A DNA stretch of 64,000 nt, taken from Vibrio taketomensis (lineage in GTDB: Bacteria > Pseudomonadota > Gammaproteobacteria > Enterobacterales > Vibrionaceae). The stretch is taken from the NCBI RefSeq assembly GCF_009938165.1, contig NZ_AP019649.1:2790001-2854000 (forward strand), in the 5' to 3' direction. Position numbers and translations under genes: made by a program. The notes beneath the pieces are model-generated. The model was not told the origin of the DNA. It searched no databases and saw only the letters and a list, made by a program, of their open reading frames with translations. Numbering within the stretch: the first letter of the stretch is position 1; every line of letters starts with the position of its first letter. Positions 8,206 through 17,498 of the stretch are shown one piece after another.

Positions 8206-9423
8206 TCAGCTCGATGCTTGCTCCAATTTCGGTAATTTAAGAGAAATGACCGTAGTAATCGCCAAGAAGGCAAATGACACCCACAAACAGGCAGCCAAGC
8301 CCGCCATTTGAAATACCCAACCAGAGAGAACTGTGCCGATCAAGCGTCCCATCGCATTAGCCATATAGTAAAAGCCTACATCCAATGACACACCATCACC
8401 TTTGGCATAGCTAACGATAAGATAAGAGTGCAACGACGAGTTGACTGCAAATACAGCACCGAAAATCATCAGGCCGACCACTATTACCAATTGCGGCTGC
8501 CAGCCAATTTGCACCGCATAGGCGATACCGGCAGTGATCACCGCGAGCAAACCCGCCCAAACTAATGCTGCACTTCCATCTGGTACTCGACCTTGTGCCT
8601 TCCCAGTGATCTTTGGAGCAAGGCCCTGAACAAAGCCGTAAGCAATCACCCAAAGCGCAAGAAAGCCTCCCACCCATAGGTGTTCCCAACCAAACGTACT
8701 GCCAAGATAAATTGGCAATGCAATCACAAACCACACATCACGAGCCCCGAACAGGAACATGCGGGCCGCAGAAAGAATGTTGATCGACTCTGATTTTGAA
8801 AAAATTTGACTAAACTTCGGCTTAACTTTTGCTTTGCCCATATCACTTTCAAGGCCAAGTAAGCTACCGAACAGCACTAAGCTCAGTACGCCCGCCATCA
8901 GCAACACTGCCACTTTGAACCCCACCAGCGATAGCAACAGACCACCAACAAAGAAGCCAACCCCTTTAAGGGCATTCTTTGAGCCGGTTAAAATGGCTAC
9001 CCACTTATAGAGCGCACCTTGTTGATCATCCGGAACTAAAGTTTTAATCGAGCTCTTAGCACTCATCTTATTTAGATCTTTAGCGATACCGGACATCGCT
9101 TGCGCGAGCATAACCCAAGGAATGGTTAACCATGCATTTGGCACCGCCAACATAGCTAAGGCAATAATTTGCATCGCCAAACCAAGGTTCATGGTTTTAT
9201 TAAGACCAAGTCTTGCGCCAAGCCAGCCACCAATTAAATTTGTGACCACGCCAAAGAATTCATAGAAAAGGAAAAGAGAGGCAATTTCTAGCGTGCTGTA
9301 ACCCAAATCATGAAAATACAACACCACCAGCATGCGCAGGGCGCCATCGGTAACAGTAAAGTTCCAATAGTTAAAGGTCACCAGCATGTACTGACGAACA
9401 CTTTTGCTCAAATTGGCAAACAT
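8206..9423 (-). CDS. arsJ: Organoarsenical efflux MFS transporter ArsJ
   Basis: A 405-residue major facilitator protein with about twelve membrane segments, starting with NYWNFTVTDGALRMLVVLYF. This N-terminus and the adjacent GAPDH gene identify it as ArsJ. Known members export 1-arseno-3-phosphoglycerate, made when GAPDH uses arsenate in place of phosphate. Export followed by spontaneous hydrolysis removes arsenate from the cell. AAGGTGG precedes the ATG. It is the last gene of arsR-gap-phosphatase-arsJ. Confidence 0.9.
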   Translation of the reverse strand: MFANLSKSVRQYMLVTFNYWNFTVTDGALRMLVVLYFHDLGYSTLEIASLFLFYEFFGVVTNLIGGWLGARLGLNKTMNLGLAMQIIALAMLAVPNAWLTIPWVMLAQAMSGIAKDLNKMSAKSSIKTLVPDDQQGALYKWVAILTGSKNALKGVGFFVGGLLLSLVGFKVAVLLMAGVLSLVLFGSLLGLESDMGKAKVKPKFSQIFSKSESINILSAARMFLFGARDVWFVIALPIYLGSTFGWEHLWVGGFLALWVIAYGFVQGLAPKITGKAQGRVPDGSAALVWAGLLAVITAGIAYAVQIGWQPQLVIVVGLMIFGAVFAVNSSLHSYLIVSYAKGDGVSLDVGFYYMANAMGRLIGTVLSGWVFQMAGLAACLWVSFAFLAITTVISLKLPKLEQASS

Positions 9424-9493
9424 AAGCCACCTTGTATGAACAGCAATTGAAGCTTTTGGTCACCCATGATCCAAAAGCTTCTAGAACTAAAGA

Positions 9494-9985
9494 TTAAGCT
9501 TGAGCAACCTGCTCAATGTATTCAACTTGAACTGGCTTGGTAAACGCGCCAGGACGCAGCGCTTGAACTTGAGCGATGATGTCAGCCAAAGCCCAATCGC
9601 GTTCAAGTAGAAGGTGCGCAGCCAGAAGACCTGTACGGCCCGAGCCGCCCATACAGTGCATAGCGACCTTACCACCTTGCGCCACAATCTCGTGCAGAGT
9701 TGGCGCAGCAGCTTGCCATTTGGCGGCAAATTTTTCATCAGGAGCACAATCGTCTTCAATTTCAATTTGGAACCATTGCATGCCAAGCTCTTGAGTGAGT
9801 GAGCCCAGTTGAGAAACATTTTTCTCGGCCAGTTCATGATCGTCTAATGCCGTCACAATGGCTTGTACACCTTGCTCTTTTAACTGTTCAAGACTTGCGT
9901 ATAGTGATGCGTCTTTAGTACCTGGACAAGGCGTCAAAATCAGCGCGCCTTGTTCAACGTCAAGCTGCCATGTTGGATGTGTCAT
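9494..9985 (-). CDS. CDKN3/dual-specificity type phosphatase of the ars operon
   Basis: A 163-residue soluble protein with the cysteine phosphatase signature HCMGGSGRTG (HCxxGxxRTG, about residue 112) and a general-acid candidate in the DDCAPDE segment. The fold is that of CDKN3-like dual-specificity phosphatases. I prefer ATG 9985 over ATG 9991: the AGGAGG site lies 8 bases before 9985 but only 2 before 9991. That site overlaps the GAPDH stop codon, so translation is coupled. Position between the arsenate-using GAPDH and ArsJ suggests it acts on the arseno-phosphoglycerate or a related metabolite. This is inference supported by what I recall of a similar V. cholerae operon. Confidence 0.82.
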   Translation of the reverse strand: MTHPTWQLDVEQGALILTPCPGTKDASLYASLEQLKEQGVQAIVTALDDHELAEKNVSQLGSLTQELGMQWFQIEIEDDCAPDEKFAAKWQAAAPTLHEIVAQGGKVAMHCMGGSGRTGLLAAHLLLERDWALADIIAQVQALRPGAFTKPVQVEYIEQVAQA

Positions 9986-9997
9986 GATCATTTCCTC

Positions 9998-10999
9998 CTA
10001 TACCAAACCAACTTTACGTACTAGCTCTGCGGTACGTGTCGCGTAACCCATTTCGTTGTCATACCAAGCATAGATTTTCACCATGCGAGTACCAACCACC
10101 ATGGTCGAAAGCGCATCAACGATAGTCGAGCGTTGGTCACCTTTGTAATCAATCGAGACCAATGGACGATCTTCAAAACCTAAAATGCCTTTAAGTTCGC
10201 CTTCTGACGCTTCTTTTAGTAGCGCATTTACTTCTTCCGCTGTCGTATCGCGCTTCACATCAAAAATAATGTCAGTCAGTGAGGCGTTAGCAAGCGGCAC
10301 ACGCACTGCGTGGCCATTAATTTTGCCCGCAAGCTCTGGGAAGATTTCTACAATAGCCGTTGCCGAACCCGTCGTAGTCGGAATTAAGCTCATACCGCAA
10401 GCTCGAGCGCGGCGCAGATCTTTATGCGGCGCATCCAAAATGGTTTGAGTATTGGTTAAATCATGAATGGTGGTAAATGATGATTGCTCAATACCCAGTT
10501 TTTCATGAATAACCTTCACTACTGGCGCAATGCAGTTAGTGGTACACGATGCCGCCGTGACAATGCGGTGAACATCCGGATTAAAGATCTCATCGTTAAC
10601 ACCGACAACAATGTTGGCAATGCCTTCTTCCTTCACTGGCGCAGAGACCACAACACGCTTAACGCCTTGTGCTAGGTACTTGTTCAAAAATTCAGTTTTA
10701 CGGTGTTTACCTGTTGCTTCAATCACCACATCACAGCCAGACCAATCAACCGCGTCGATCTCTTTTTCACGAGTCGTTTGAATACGTTGACCCGCAATAA
10801 TCATCTCATCACCATCAGTGGTAACTGCGTGGTTCCAACGGCCTTGCACTGAATCAAATTCCAGTAAGTGTGCCAAAGTATTGCAATCGCCTGCGACATC
10901 ATTGATCAAAACAAACTCCAGCTCAGGCCAGTCAAACGCAGCACGTAGCGCAAGGCGACCAATACGGCCAAAGCCATTAATACCTACTTTAATTGTCAT
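9998..10999 (-). CDS. Arsenate-operon glyceraldehyde-3-phosphate dehydrogenase
   Basis: A full-length 333-residue type I GAPDH with the NAD-binding [14 protein letters not shown] start, catalytic Cys in [11 protein letters not shown] (about residue 152), a following His in the [10 protein letters not shown] segment, and [16 protein letters not shown] at the end. In arsJ operons such a dedicated GAPDH converts glyceraldehyde-3-phosphate plus arsenate to 1-arseno-3-phosphoglycerate. It starts 19 bases after the arsR stop and leads into the phosphatase gene without a gap, so it is likely induced by arsenic rather than being the glycolytic gapA. Confidence 0.93.
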   Translation of the reverse strand: MTIKVGINGFGRIGRLALRAAFDWPELEFVLINDVAGDCNTLAHLLEFDSVQGRWNHAVTTDGDEMIIAGQRIQTTREKEIDAVDWSGCDVVIEATGKHRKTEFLNKYLAQGVKRVVVSAPVKEEGIANIVVGVNDEIFNPDVHRIVTAASCTTNCIAPVVKVIHEKLGIEQSSFTTIHDLTNTQTILDAPHKDLRRARACGMSLIPTTTGSATAIVEIFPELAGKINGHAVRVPLANASLTDIIFDVKRDTTAEEVNALLKEASEGELKGILGFEDRPLVSIDYKGDQRSTIVDALSTMVVGTRMVKIYAWYDNEMGYATRTAELVRKVGLV

Positions 11000-11018
11000 A
11001 ATTAAGTCTCTTCTACAG

Positions 11019-11360
11019 TTATTGGCAGCAGACAGGACGCTGCTGAATTGCGTTTAATCTATCGATATCTTGTTGGTACTCCGTTTTTAAGCAGTTTGAA
11101 GCAACAAGATCATCAATCAATTTATTCATCCAACCCGGCAATGATGGATTGCGGCGGTAAAACACCCATTGGCCTTGGCGCACGTCGACCAAAATGCCAC
11201 TTGAGCGCAGTTGAGCTAGATGTCGGGAAATTTTTGGCTGGCTCTCTTCAAGAGCCTGAGTTAGGTCGCCGACGCATAAGCACTCTTCACGCATGATAAG
11301 CATAAGACAACGCACGCGAGTTTCATCGGAAAGCAATTTAAAAAACTGATGTGGCAACAT
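11019..11360 (-). CDS. arsR: ArsR family arsenic-responsive repressor
   Basis: A 113-residue winged-helix repressor. It shows the [17 protein letters not shown] start, the metal site CLCVGDL near residue 34, and the recognition helix [18 protein letters not shown], close to E. coli ArsR. The canonical site reads CVCDL, so the second Cys of the motif lies one step differently here. A CC pair near the C-terminus (PVCCQ) could add ligands. I choose ATG 11360 because GAGGA stands 8 bases before it; two upstream in-frame ATGs (11375, 11369) lie on top of that site. It is first in the operon and autoregulation is expected. Confidence 0.9.
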   Translation of the reverse strand: MLPHQFFKLLSDETRVRCLMLIMREECLCVGDLTQALEESQPKISRHLAQLRSSGILVDVRQGQWVFYRRNPSLPGWMNKLIDDLVASNCLKTEYQQDIDRLNAIQQRPVCCQ

Positions 11361-11372
11361 TAACAACATCCT

Positions 11373-11396
11373 CATATATGGATATGCATATATATT
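11373..11396. promoter_or_regulatory. Candidate ArsR operator
   Basis: Two short palindromes, CATATATG and ATATGCATAT, lie back to back just upstream of arsR. AT-rich dyads at this position are typical ArsR-family operators. Confidence 0.5.
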
Positions 11397-11504
11397 TGAT
11401 CATTTTTAACCAAGGATCAAGCTTCATTTCGCATTGTCATAAAAGTTTCATCTAGGGACGACGATTATACTCAGGTGACTTCTAGGCGTGCTGGTATCGT
11501 AAGA

Positions 11505-12731
11505 TTAATTGATCTTGTTAATGGCTTGGCTCCACTGCTGAGCTTTCGCAATATTAGACATCACATCTTCAAGCGGTAAATCGAGCAAAGCGCAAGCTTG
11601 CTGCATGCCTTGCCAATCTGCCCTCTCATAACACTCTTCAATATTGAGTAAGATGCCATAAGGCCCTTGGCGCTCAAGCAGGGCTTGTTTGATGGCTCTA
11701 TTTAGTGGGAGTTGTTCGAGTAGTGTTTCAATGGATAGATCAAACATCGCATCAATAATCGAAAACAACCCAATAAGAAATGCTTGTTCTTTATGTTGTT
11801 GCAAAGGGTTATGTGCAGACATCAAGGAGCAGAAATGCGCGCGTTGCAATGAAAGATAGAAAAGTTCACGCGGTTTTTTATTGGAAATAAATGAGGCAAC
11901 AGTGAGCGAGACAAACATCTTTAATCGCTCTTGCCCTAAGTAAACTAGCGCCTGATGAAATGAAGAAATCGTAACCTCTAAACGATCGGAAAGGTTGTTC
12001 ACAAAATGCAGCAGCTTATATGACAGCGCCACATCTCTGGCGACTATCTGCTCCACCTTTGCAAAATCCACCTCGTCCTTACATACCTCTTGGAATAATT
12101 CCATCGCAATCACTTGCTCAGGGCTGATATACCGTTGCTCAACCATTTCAGGTTTAGCAAAAAAATACCCTTGGAAGAAATGGAAGCCCGCTTCACGCGC
12201 CTGTTTAAACTCTTGTTCTGTTTCAACACGCTCTGCAAGGTATTTACGTTTACTTCCACCAGCCAAGCGCTGTTTTACAAACACACATGAGTTCTCTAAC
12301 CCCAACGCACTAATATCGATTTTCACAATATGAACTAATGGAAGAAACCTCTCCCATTCAGGGGTGTAGACAAAATCATCCAGTGCCAACATGTAGCCCT
12401 GTTGGCGCAGTTCACGTAGAGCAAGATAGAGCTCATCGGTAGGCTGGCAAGTCTCTAGTACCTCAATCACTATTTTGTCTTTTGGCAATGTTAGCGGTAG
12501 CCGGCGGAGCAAACTTTGATAGGGGAAATTGACGAAATAACGAGAGTGAGCAAGGGCAGGATTAGTACCGATAGTCAAAAAGTTTTCAGCGATTAAACGA
12601 TAAGTCGCTCGGTTTGATTCTACGTGGGCTGGATAGGCGTTCTCGACACCATCACGAAACAACAACTCATACCCGAGGGTTTGCCTGCGAGTATTGAGGA
12701 TTGGTTGTCGCGCCACGTAGGTTTGCTTCAT
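11505..12731 (-). CDS. EAL-HDOD signalling protein
   Basis: A 408-residue cytoplasmic protein with an N-terminal EAL-like domain (about 1-200) and a C-terminal HDOD domain (about 205-400). The EAL signature reads YELLFR. Downstream positions that normally bind metal and c-di-GMP can be traced: FVNF, IVIEVLE, LALDDF, VKIDIS, AERVET and FFQGYFFAKP. Catalysis is therefore not excluded, but the changed EAL motif and the YuxH-like layout leave it uncertain. HDOD domains (here VARDVALSYKLLHFVNNL) act in signalling without phosphohydrolase residues. Related Vibrio proteins affect motility and biofilm. It is probably monocistronic. Confidence 0.85.
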   Translation of the reverse strand: MKQTYVARQPILNTRRQTLGYELLFRDGVENAYPAHVESNRATYRLIAENFLTIGTNPALAHSRYFVNFPYQSLLRRLPLTLPKDKIVIEVLETCQPTDELYLALRELRQQGYMLALDDFVYTPEWERFLPLVHIVKIDISALGLENSCVFVKQRLAGGSKRKYLAERVETEQEFKQAREAGFHFFQGYFFAKPEMVEQRYISPEQVIAMELFQEVCKDEVDFAKVEQIVARDVALSYKLLHFVNNLSDRLEVTISSFHQALVYLGQERLKMFVSLTVASFISNKKPRELFYLSLQRAHFCSLMSAHNPLQQHKEQAFLIGLFSIIDAMFDLSIETLLEQLPLNRAIKQALLERQGPYGILLNIEECYERADWQGMQQACALLDLPLEDVMSNIAKAQQWSQAINKIN

Positions 12732-12758
12732 GCACTATTTATCACTTATGTCAGTTTG

Positions 12759-13376
12759 TTAGGATTTCGCTGTGGCTAATAATGCGCCACAACCAATAAA
12801 CATTGAGCCAAACAGCTTATTAATCTTCGCCATTGCTCGTTCAGAACGAATGTATCGCCCCATTTGCGAGGCTAATGTTGTGTAACCCAGCATCACAAAT
12901 GCATCAATTACGACAGTGGTCACGCCCAAAATTACAAATTGAATCAGTTGTGGCTGACTCGGATTAATAAACTGTGGAAACAACGCCACCAAAAACACGA
13001 TCGATTTAGGATTGGTCAAGTTAATCGCAATCGCACTGCACATTAGAGAGAAACCACTACGCGGTATATTATCGCGTTGCGTAGTGAAACTGCTGTGGTC
13101 GCGCCACTTTTGAACACCTAACCAAACTAAGTAAATAACACCAACCCACTTAATTACAGAAAAGGCCATTGCTGATTGTGCGACCAATGCCCCAATACCA
13201 GCGCCAACTAAAACGATATGGAAGGTTAATCCAATTTGTAGACCGATGATCGCCCCCAATGATTTGCGCGTTCCATAACTCAAACCATTACTAATCGAAT
13301 TTACCGTGCCTGAGCCCGGAGCCAGACTAAATACAATCGCTGTGGCCACATAAGCCAACCAAACATGCCATTCCAT
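12759..13376 (-). CDS. rhtB: Homoserine/threonine exporter RhtB
   Basis: A 205-residue LysE/RhtB family exporter with five to six membrane segments. The family motif SLAPGSGTVNSISNGLSYG is near the N-terminus, and the NLTNPKSIVFLVALFPQFI block is nearly as in E. coli RhtB, which exports homoserine and its lactone. It diverges from pldB, the same neighbours as in E. coli (rhtB-pldB-yigL). Confidence 0.9.
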   Translation of the reverse strand: MEWHVWLAYVATAIVFSLAPGSGTVNSISNGLSYGTRKSLGAIIGLQIGLTFHIVLVGAGIGALVAQSAMAFSVIKWVGVIYLVWLGVQKWRDHSSFTTQRDNIPRSGFSLMCSAIAINLTNPKSIVFLVALFPQFINPSQPQLIQFVILGVTTVVIDAFVMLGYTTLASQMGRYIRSERAMAKINKLFGSMFIGCGALLATAKS

Positions 13377-13460
13377 GCCGTAATACCTCTCGACTAATTG
13401 TCATTAGCCAAACATAATTAAAACTTGTTGTATACCCAAAGAAGTTTAGGCCTTATCCCT

Positions 13461-14453
13461 ATGACCACTATGCACGCAGCCAACTCGCTTTCTTATACTC
13501 AAGAGCCTCAATTTGAGCAAGCCATTACCGGTGAAATTGCCGAGTTCTGGCAGGGTCGTAATCAAGGTTTCTTACGTTCAAGCGATAAGCGCAAACTTTA
13601 CTGGGTTTCTTTTACCTCAGAACAACACACAAAAGCGATCGTGGTCGTCAATGGCCGAATTGAATGCTGTGAAAAATATCAAGAACTTCTGTTTGATTTG
13701 TTTCGCCAAGGCTTTGATGTCTATAGCTATGACCATCGTGGCCAGGGGTTATCCGAGCGCTTAGTGAAAAATCAGGATATTGGCTATGTCGAAGAATTTG
13801 ATGACTATGTCGATGATTTGGAACTCATGGTGCAGCACTTTCAACTGCAGAATTATCGAAGTCGTTATCTCCTTGCACACTCGATGGGCGGCAATATTGC
13901 CACTCGTTATATACAGACACGTCCTAGCCACCCATTTACCGCGGTCGCGTTAAGCGCACCTATGTTTGGCGTCAATCTTAAATGGTACTTAAAACCCATC
14001 GCTCACTGGGTTGGCCAGATCCTTACCGCCATTCATGCTGAGCCGAATTATGCACCCGGGCAAGTTCCATACTACCCAAAACCGTTTGAGGGCAATTTAC
14101 TGAGCCAAAGTGATGTGCGCTATCACTGGTTTAGGCAGCTCTATCAACAAAAACCTGAATTACAAGTTGGGGGCGCGAGTGCTCGCTGGGTATGGCAAAG
14201 CTTACTGGCTTGCAAACAGTGCCTATTGCTGACACGTCAAATCAAAGTACCGCTATTAATATTGCAAGCAGGCGATGACCAAGTGGTAGCGAATCAAGCG
14301 CAAATCGCTCTGGTAAAAAAACTAGCAAAAACCAACGCAACTTGTGCGTTAAAGATTATTCATCAAGCACGCCATGAGCTGTTGTTTGAAAAGGACAAAT
14401 ATCGCAATCAAGCGTTGAATACCGCGTTGCAATTTTTTGCGCAGCATCACTAA
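13461..14453 (+). CDS. pldB: Lysophospholipase L2 PldB
   Basis: An alpha/beta hydrolase of about 330 residues that releases fatty acid from lysophospholipids at the inner membrane. Motifs: the YDHRGQGLSER oxyanion region, the nucleophile elbow LAHSMGGNIATRY (catalytic Ser), an acid in LLILQAGDDQVV, and the catalytic His in QARHELLFEKD. These match E. coli PldB closely. I place the start at ATG 13461; the frame is open to a TTG at 13425 but has no ribosome site there. A terminator separates it from yigL. Confidence 0.9.
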   Translation: MTTMHAANSLSYTQEPQFEQAITGEIAEFWQGRNQGFLRSSDKRKLYWVSFTSEQHTKAIVVVNGRIECCEKYQELLFDLFRQGFDVYSYDHRGQGLSERLVKNQDIGYVEEFDDYVDDLELMVQHFQLQNYRSRYLLAHSMGGNIATRYIQTRPSHPFTAVALSAPMFGVNLKWYLKPIAHWVGQILTAIHAEPNYAPGQVPYYPKPFEGNLLSQSDVRYHWFRQLYQQKPELQVGGASARWVWQSLLACKQCLLLTRQIKVPLLILQAGDDQVVANQAQIALVKKLAKTNATCALKIIHQARHELLFEKDKYRNQALNTALQFFAQHH

Positions 14454-14459
14454 ATAAGG

Positions 14460-14493
14460 AAAAAGAGGGCGTATTTTTTACCCTCTTTTTTGT
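14460..14493 (+). terminator. Terminator after pldB
   Basis: AAAAAGAGGG pairs with CCCTCTTTTTT around a GTATTTTTTA loop. Confidence 0.85.
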
Positions 14494-14568
14494 TCCTCAA
14501 TTGGAGTAAAATGCGCCTTGCGCAATTTGGCTTCTCAAGTTGCGACAACCTGTTCACATGAGGGCAAT

Positions 14569-15396
14569 ATGACCACTACACGCAAAGAGACTCCATTCCA
14601 ACTTGTCGCCTCAGATCTTGATGGAACGCTACTCGCGCCAGACCACAAACTTAGCGAGTTTTCTAAGCAAACTTTGAAAGATCTTCATAACCAAGGCTTC
14701 ACCTTTATCTTTGCAACCGGTCGCCATCATATTGATGTAGCTGGCATTCGTGAACAAGTTGGCATTCCAGCGTACATGGTGACATCAAACGGCGCACGCG
14801 TGCACGACCAAAATAACAATTTGATGTACAGCAACAACGTACCAATGGACTTGGTTCAGCCGGTGATCGACACGATCAAAGTTGATCCAGAAATCTTTAT
14901 CCATCTTTACCGCAATGATGAATGGATGCTAAACCGTGATGATGAACTGTTGCGTGACTTTCATGAAGATTCAGGTTTTAGCTACACCTTATACGACATT
15001 GACAATCCGCCAGTAGACGGCATTGCTAAACTGTTCTTTACTCACCCAGATATGGATCACGAGTATTTGGTTCAGTTCGAAGAGAAACTGAATGAGAAGT
15101 TTGGCGACCAATTAAATATCGCCTTCTCAACGCCTTGGTGTTTAGAGATTATGGCTGCTGATGTATCAAAAGGTGACGCACTAAAAGTGATTGCTGAATC
15201 CTTAGATTTAAGCCTTGAAAACTGTATCGCTTTTGGTGATGGCATGAATGACGTAGAGATGCTTGAAATGGCTGGTCGTGGTTTGGTGATGGAAACCGCT
15301 CATGCACGAGTCAAAGCAGCATTGCCAAACAATCAAGTAATCGGCAGCAACGCAGATGATGCCGTTGCGCACTACCTACAAGACAACTTACTGTAA
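14569..15396 (+). CDS. yigL: HAD phosphatase YigL (Cof type)
   Basis: A 275-residue HAD superfamily sugar/cofactor phosphatase. Motif I is ASDLDGTLL with both catalytic aspartates, motif II FATGRHH, and motif IV GDGMNDVEML, with a C2 cap between them. The E. coli homologue dephosphorylates pyridoxal phosphate and sugar phosphates and is induced by SgrS in sugar-phosphate stress. ATG 14569 has AGGG before it; the frame extends to TTG 14518 without support. Adjacent to pldB as in E. coli. Confidence 0.88.
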   Translation: MTTTRKETPFQLVASDLDGTLLAPDHKLSEFSKQTLKDLHNQGFTFIFATGRHHIDVAGIREQVGIPAYMVTSNGARVHDQNNNLMYSNNVPMDLVQPVIDTIKVDPEIFIHLYRNDEWMLNRDDELLRDFHEDSGFSYTLYDIDNPPVDGIAKLFFTHPDMDHEYLVQFEEKLNEKFGDQLNIAFSTPWCLEIMAADVSKGDALKVIAESLDLSLENCIAFGDGMNDVEMLEMAGRGLVMETAHARVKAALPNNQVIGSNADDAVAHYLQDNLL

Positions 15397-15414
15397 GACG
15401 TAACATGTTCCCCT

Positions 15415-15442
15415 GAAAAGGCAGCACTCGCTGCCTTTTTGT
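15415..15442. terminator. Bidirectional terminator between yigL and the EVE gene
   Basis: AAAAGGCAG and CTGCCTTTTT flank a six-base loop in the short gap between two convergent genes, with A and T runs on both sides. Confidence 0.85.
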
Positions 15443-15447
15443 TGCAA

Positions 15448-15900
15448 TTACTCTTGGTGTAAAATCGCCTGCCATTCTTCTTCCGATACTGGCATCACCG
15501 ACAAGCGATTACCTCGCTTTACTAACGGTAATTGCTCAAGTTCTGACATCGCTTTGAGTTTAGCCAGCGGAATCACTCGCGACAGTTTTCTCTCAAAGGC
15601 AATATCAACCATAAACCAGCGCGGATTATCCGGTGAAGACTTGGCATCAAAGTAATCACTTTCAACATTAAATGCAAAATGGTCAGGGTAAGCCTCTTTA
15701 ACGACTTTGGCGATACCTGCCACGCCCACGTCTTTGCAAGATGAGTGATAAATCAGCACCAGATCCCCCACTTTGACCTCATCCCGCAGCATATTTCTCG
15801 CTTGATAATTTCGGACACCCTCCCAACATGAAATGTTTTGTGTTCGCAACGTGTCAATAGAGAAGGTATCTGGTTCAGTTTTAAACAACCAATATGCCAT
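15448..15900 (-). CDS. EVE domain protein
   Basis: A 150-residue single-domain EVE protein of the thymocyte nuclear protein 1 type. It starts YWLFKTEPDTFSIDTL and contains WEGVRNYQARNMLRDEVKVGDLVLIYHS and the NPRWFMVDI strand. EVE domains are PUA-related folds thought to bind modified bases in DNA or RNA; the ligand of this stand-alone form is unknown. Length and start are normal for the family. Confidence 0.88.
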   Translation of the reverse strand: MAYWLFKTEPDTFSIDTLRTQNISCWEGVRNYQARNMLRDEVKVGDLVLIYHSSCKDVGVAGIAKVVKEAYPDHFAFNVESDYFDAKSSPDNPRWFMVDIAFERKLSRVIPLAKLKAMSELEQLPLVKRGNRLSVMPVSEEEWQAILHQE

Positions 15901-15938
15901 AATGTCTCCAGTTTAAATCCGATTAGGGAAGAGATAGC

Positions 15939-17498
15939 ATGAAGGCATTAACTACCCCTGTGATGCTGGTCAGCCTTTTGACTTTACAGGCTTGTTCAAT
16001 GGTAAGCGATGAGGCAGCTCAGCCGACCACTGAGACATCAGTCACCGTAGCCAGTTTAGAACAACCCAATACCATAAAACCACAAACTTTCGTGATGCGT
16101 GGTGAGGTAGTCCTTGGTCATGAAGCGCAATCTATTCAACCTTGTGGCAGTGAAAAGCAGTATTGGTTAGCGATCGATCACGACAAGTTTATGCAAGCCC
16201 AGGCTCTGATCTCTGCGCCATACCAACCTATGTATGGTGAAATGATTGGTTATCTCGAAACCTCCAGTCGCGATGGCTTTGATGCCGACTATGACGCTCG
16301 ATTTGTCGTGGAACAAGTTAACTTGCTCACCGCAGAAAACCCAAACCGCTGCGAACGCCCACTGCAAAAAAATCGCGCTTTTGGTAATGAACCATTTTGG
16401 TCATTAGACTTCAATAACAGCGAAATTAGCTTTCAACCTATGGGTGGTCAAAAGCAAAACTTTGCTGTCACCCAATCTCGTTTCGAAGCGAACCGCCGCC
16501 GTTATGACTTTGCAAACGGTCAATTAGAACTAAATCTGCGCAGTTGCAACGACGGTATGAGCGACAGCATTTATGGTTGGAGTGCCTCACTTCAAGTTGG
16601 CGAAAAGCAGTACCACGGCTGTGCGACTCTATCGAATCAAGATGCGACGTTAAATTGGACTGGTACCTACCAAGCGACCTCGACTCAAAGTGCTGGCTTT
16701 AGTGTCATCCTCAATATGCTAAGTGATCACTCGGCCACCACTACCTACCGTTATCAAGATAACAGCGGGGATTTAGTTGAACGCGGTTATTGGCAACAGC
16801 TAAGCCCACAACAAGTGCAAGTGGTGATGACTCACCATCAACAACAACCATTGTTATCAGAGCGCTTGTTCATTCGCGATGGTTATCAATTAACTGCCGA
16901 TAAAGAAAAAGTGGGGGATGTGGTTTATCCTATCGCTGATGGCGGCTTGACTCTATTTAAAACCAAGCAAGAATTCAGTGCCGATCAAATCACGACACCA
17001 CCAGCCTCACCAGCTCCGCTAACTGAAGCGCTCGCGGTTACGTCCAGTGCTCAGTTTGATGCCAAAGTAGATAGCGCGCTGCGTAACTATTTCACTATGC
17101 ACAAAACTGACCCTGCAGAGACTCGATATCGTTGGCTTACCTATGATCTCAATGGCGACGGACAAGATGAGTTACTCACGCTGCTCGATTGGTGTGGCAG
17201 TGGCGGCTGTACGCTATTGGTATTTGAGAACCATCAGCAACAATGGCGTTTCAATAGCCGCATGACCTTGGTTAATACGCCATTTTACGTCGGACAGCAA
17301 AGCCAGAATGGCTGGCGTGATTTAATTATGCCCGTTCGTGGTGGTGGCGCGACGCCAGAGCTGCATCAACTACGTTATAACGGCATCAGCTACCCTCTGA
17401 ATCCAAGTACGGCACCAATTGCGAGCCAAGATAACCTAAGTCCCGTCACTCTGTTCAGTGATGGCTTAGTACCACAACAAGAAGGAGCCAAGCTGTAA
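15939..17498 (+). CDS. Large lipoprotein, COG3650-like
   Basis: A 519-residue predicted lipoprotein. The signal peptide ends in the lipobox LQAC (Cys 19). Residues about 45-130 form a beta-rich domain, and about 145-255 contain NEPFWSLDF, a motif of COG3650-type envelope proteins that often accompany META/DUF306 domains. The C-terminal ~150 residues include DLNGDGQDELLTLLDWCG, which resembles an EF-hand/FG-GAP-like calcium loop. Function is unknown. The stop overlaps the next start (TAATG), so it is coupled to the DTW gene. Confidence 0.7.
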   Translation: MKALTTPVMLVSLLTLQACSMVSDEAAQPTTETSVTVASLEQPNTIKPQTFVMRGEVVLGHEAQSIQPCGSEKQYWLAIDHDKFMQAQALISAPYQPMYGEMIGYLETSSRDGFDADYDARFVVEQVNLLTAENPNRCERPLQKNRAFGNEPFWSLDFNNSEISFQPMGGQKQNFAVTQSRFEANRRRYDFANGQLELNLRSCNDGMSDSIYGWSASLQVGEKQYHGCATLSNQDATLNWTGTYQATSTQSAGFSVILNMLSDHSATTTYRYQDNSGDLVERGYWQQLSPQQVQVVMTHHQQQPLLSERLFIRDGYQLTADKEKVGDVVYPIADGGLTLFKTKQEFSADQITTPPASPAPLTEALAVTSSAQFDAKVDSALRNYFTMHKTDPAETRYRWLTYDLNGDGQDELLTLLDWCGSGGCTLLVFENHQQQWRFNSRMTLVNTPFYVGQQSQNGWRDLIMPVRGGGATPELHQLRYNGISYPLNPSTAPIASQDNLSPVTLFSDGLVPQQEGAKL

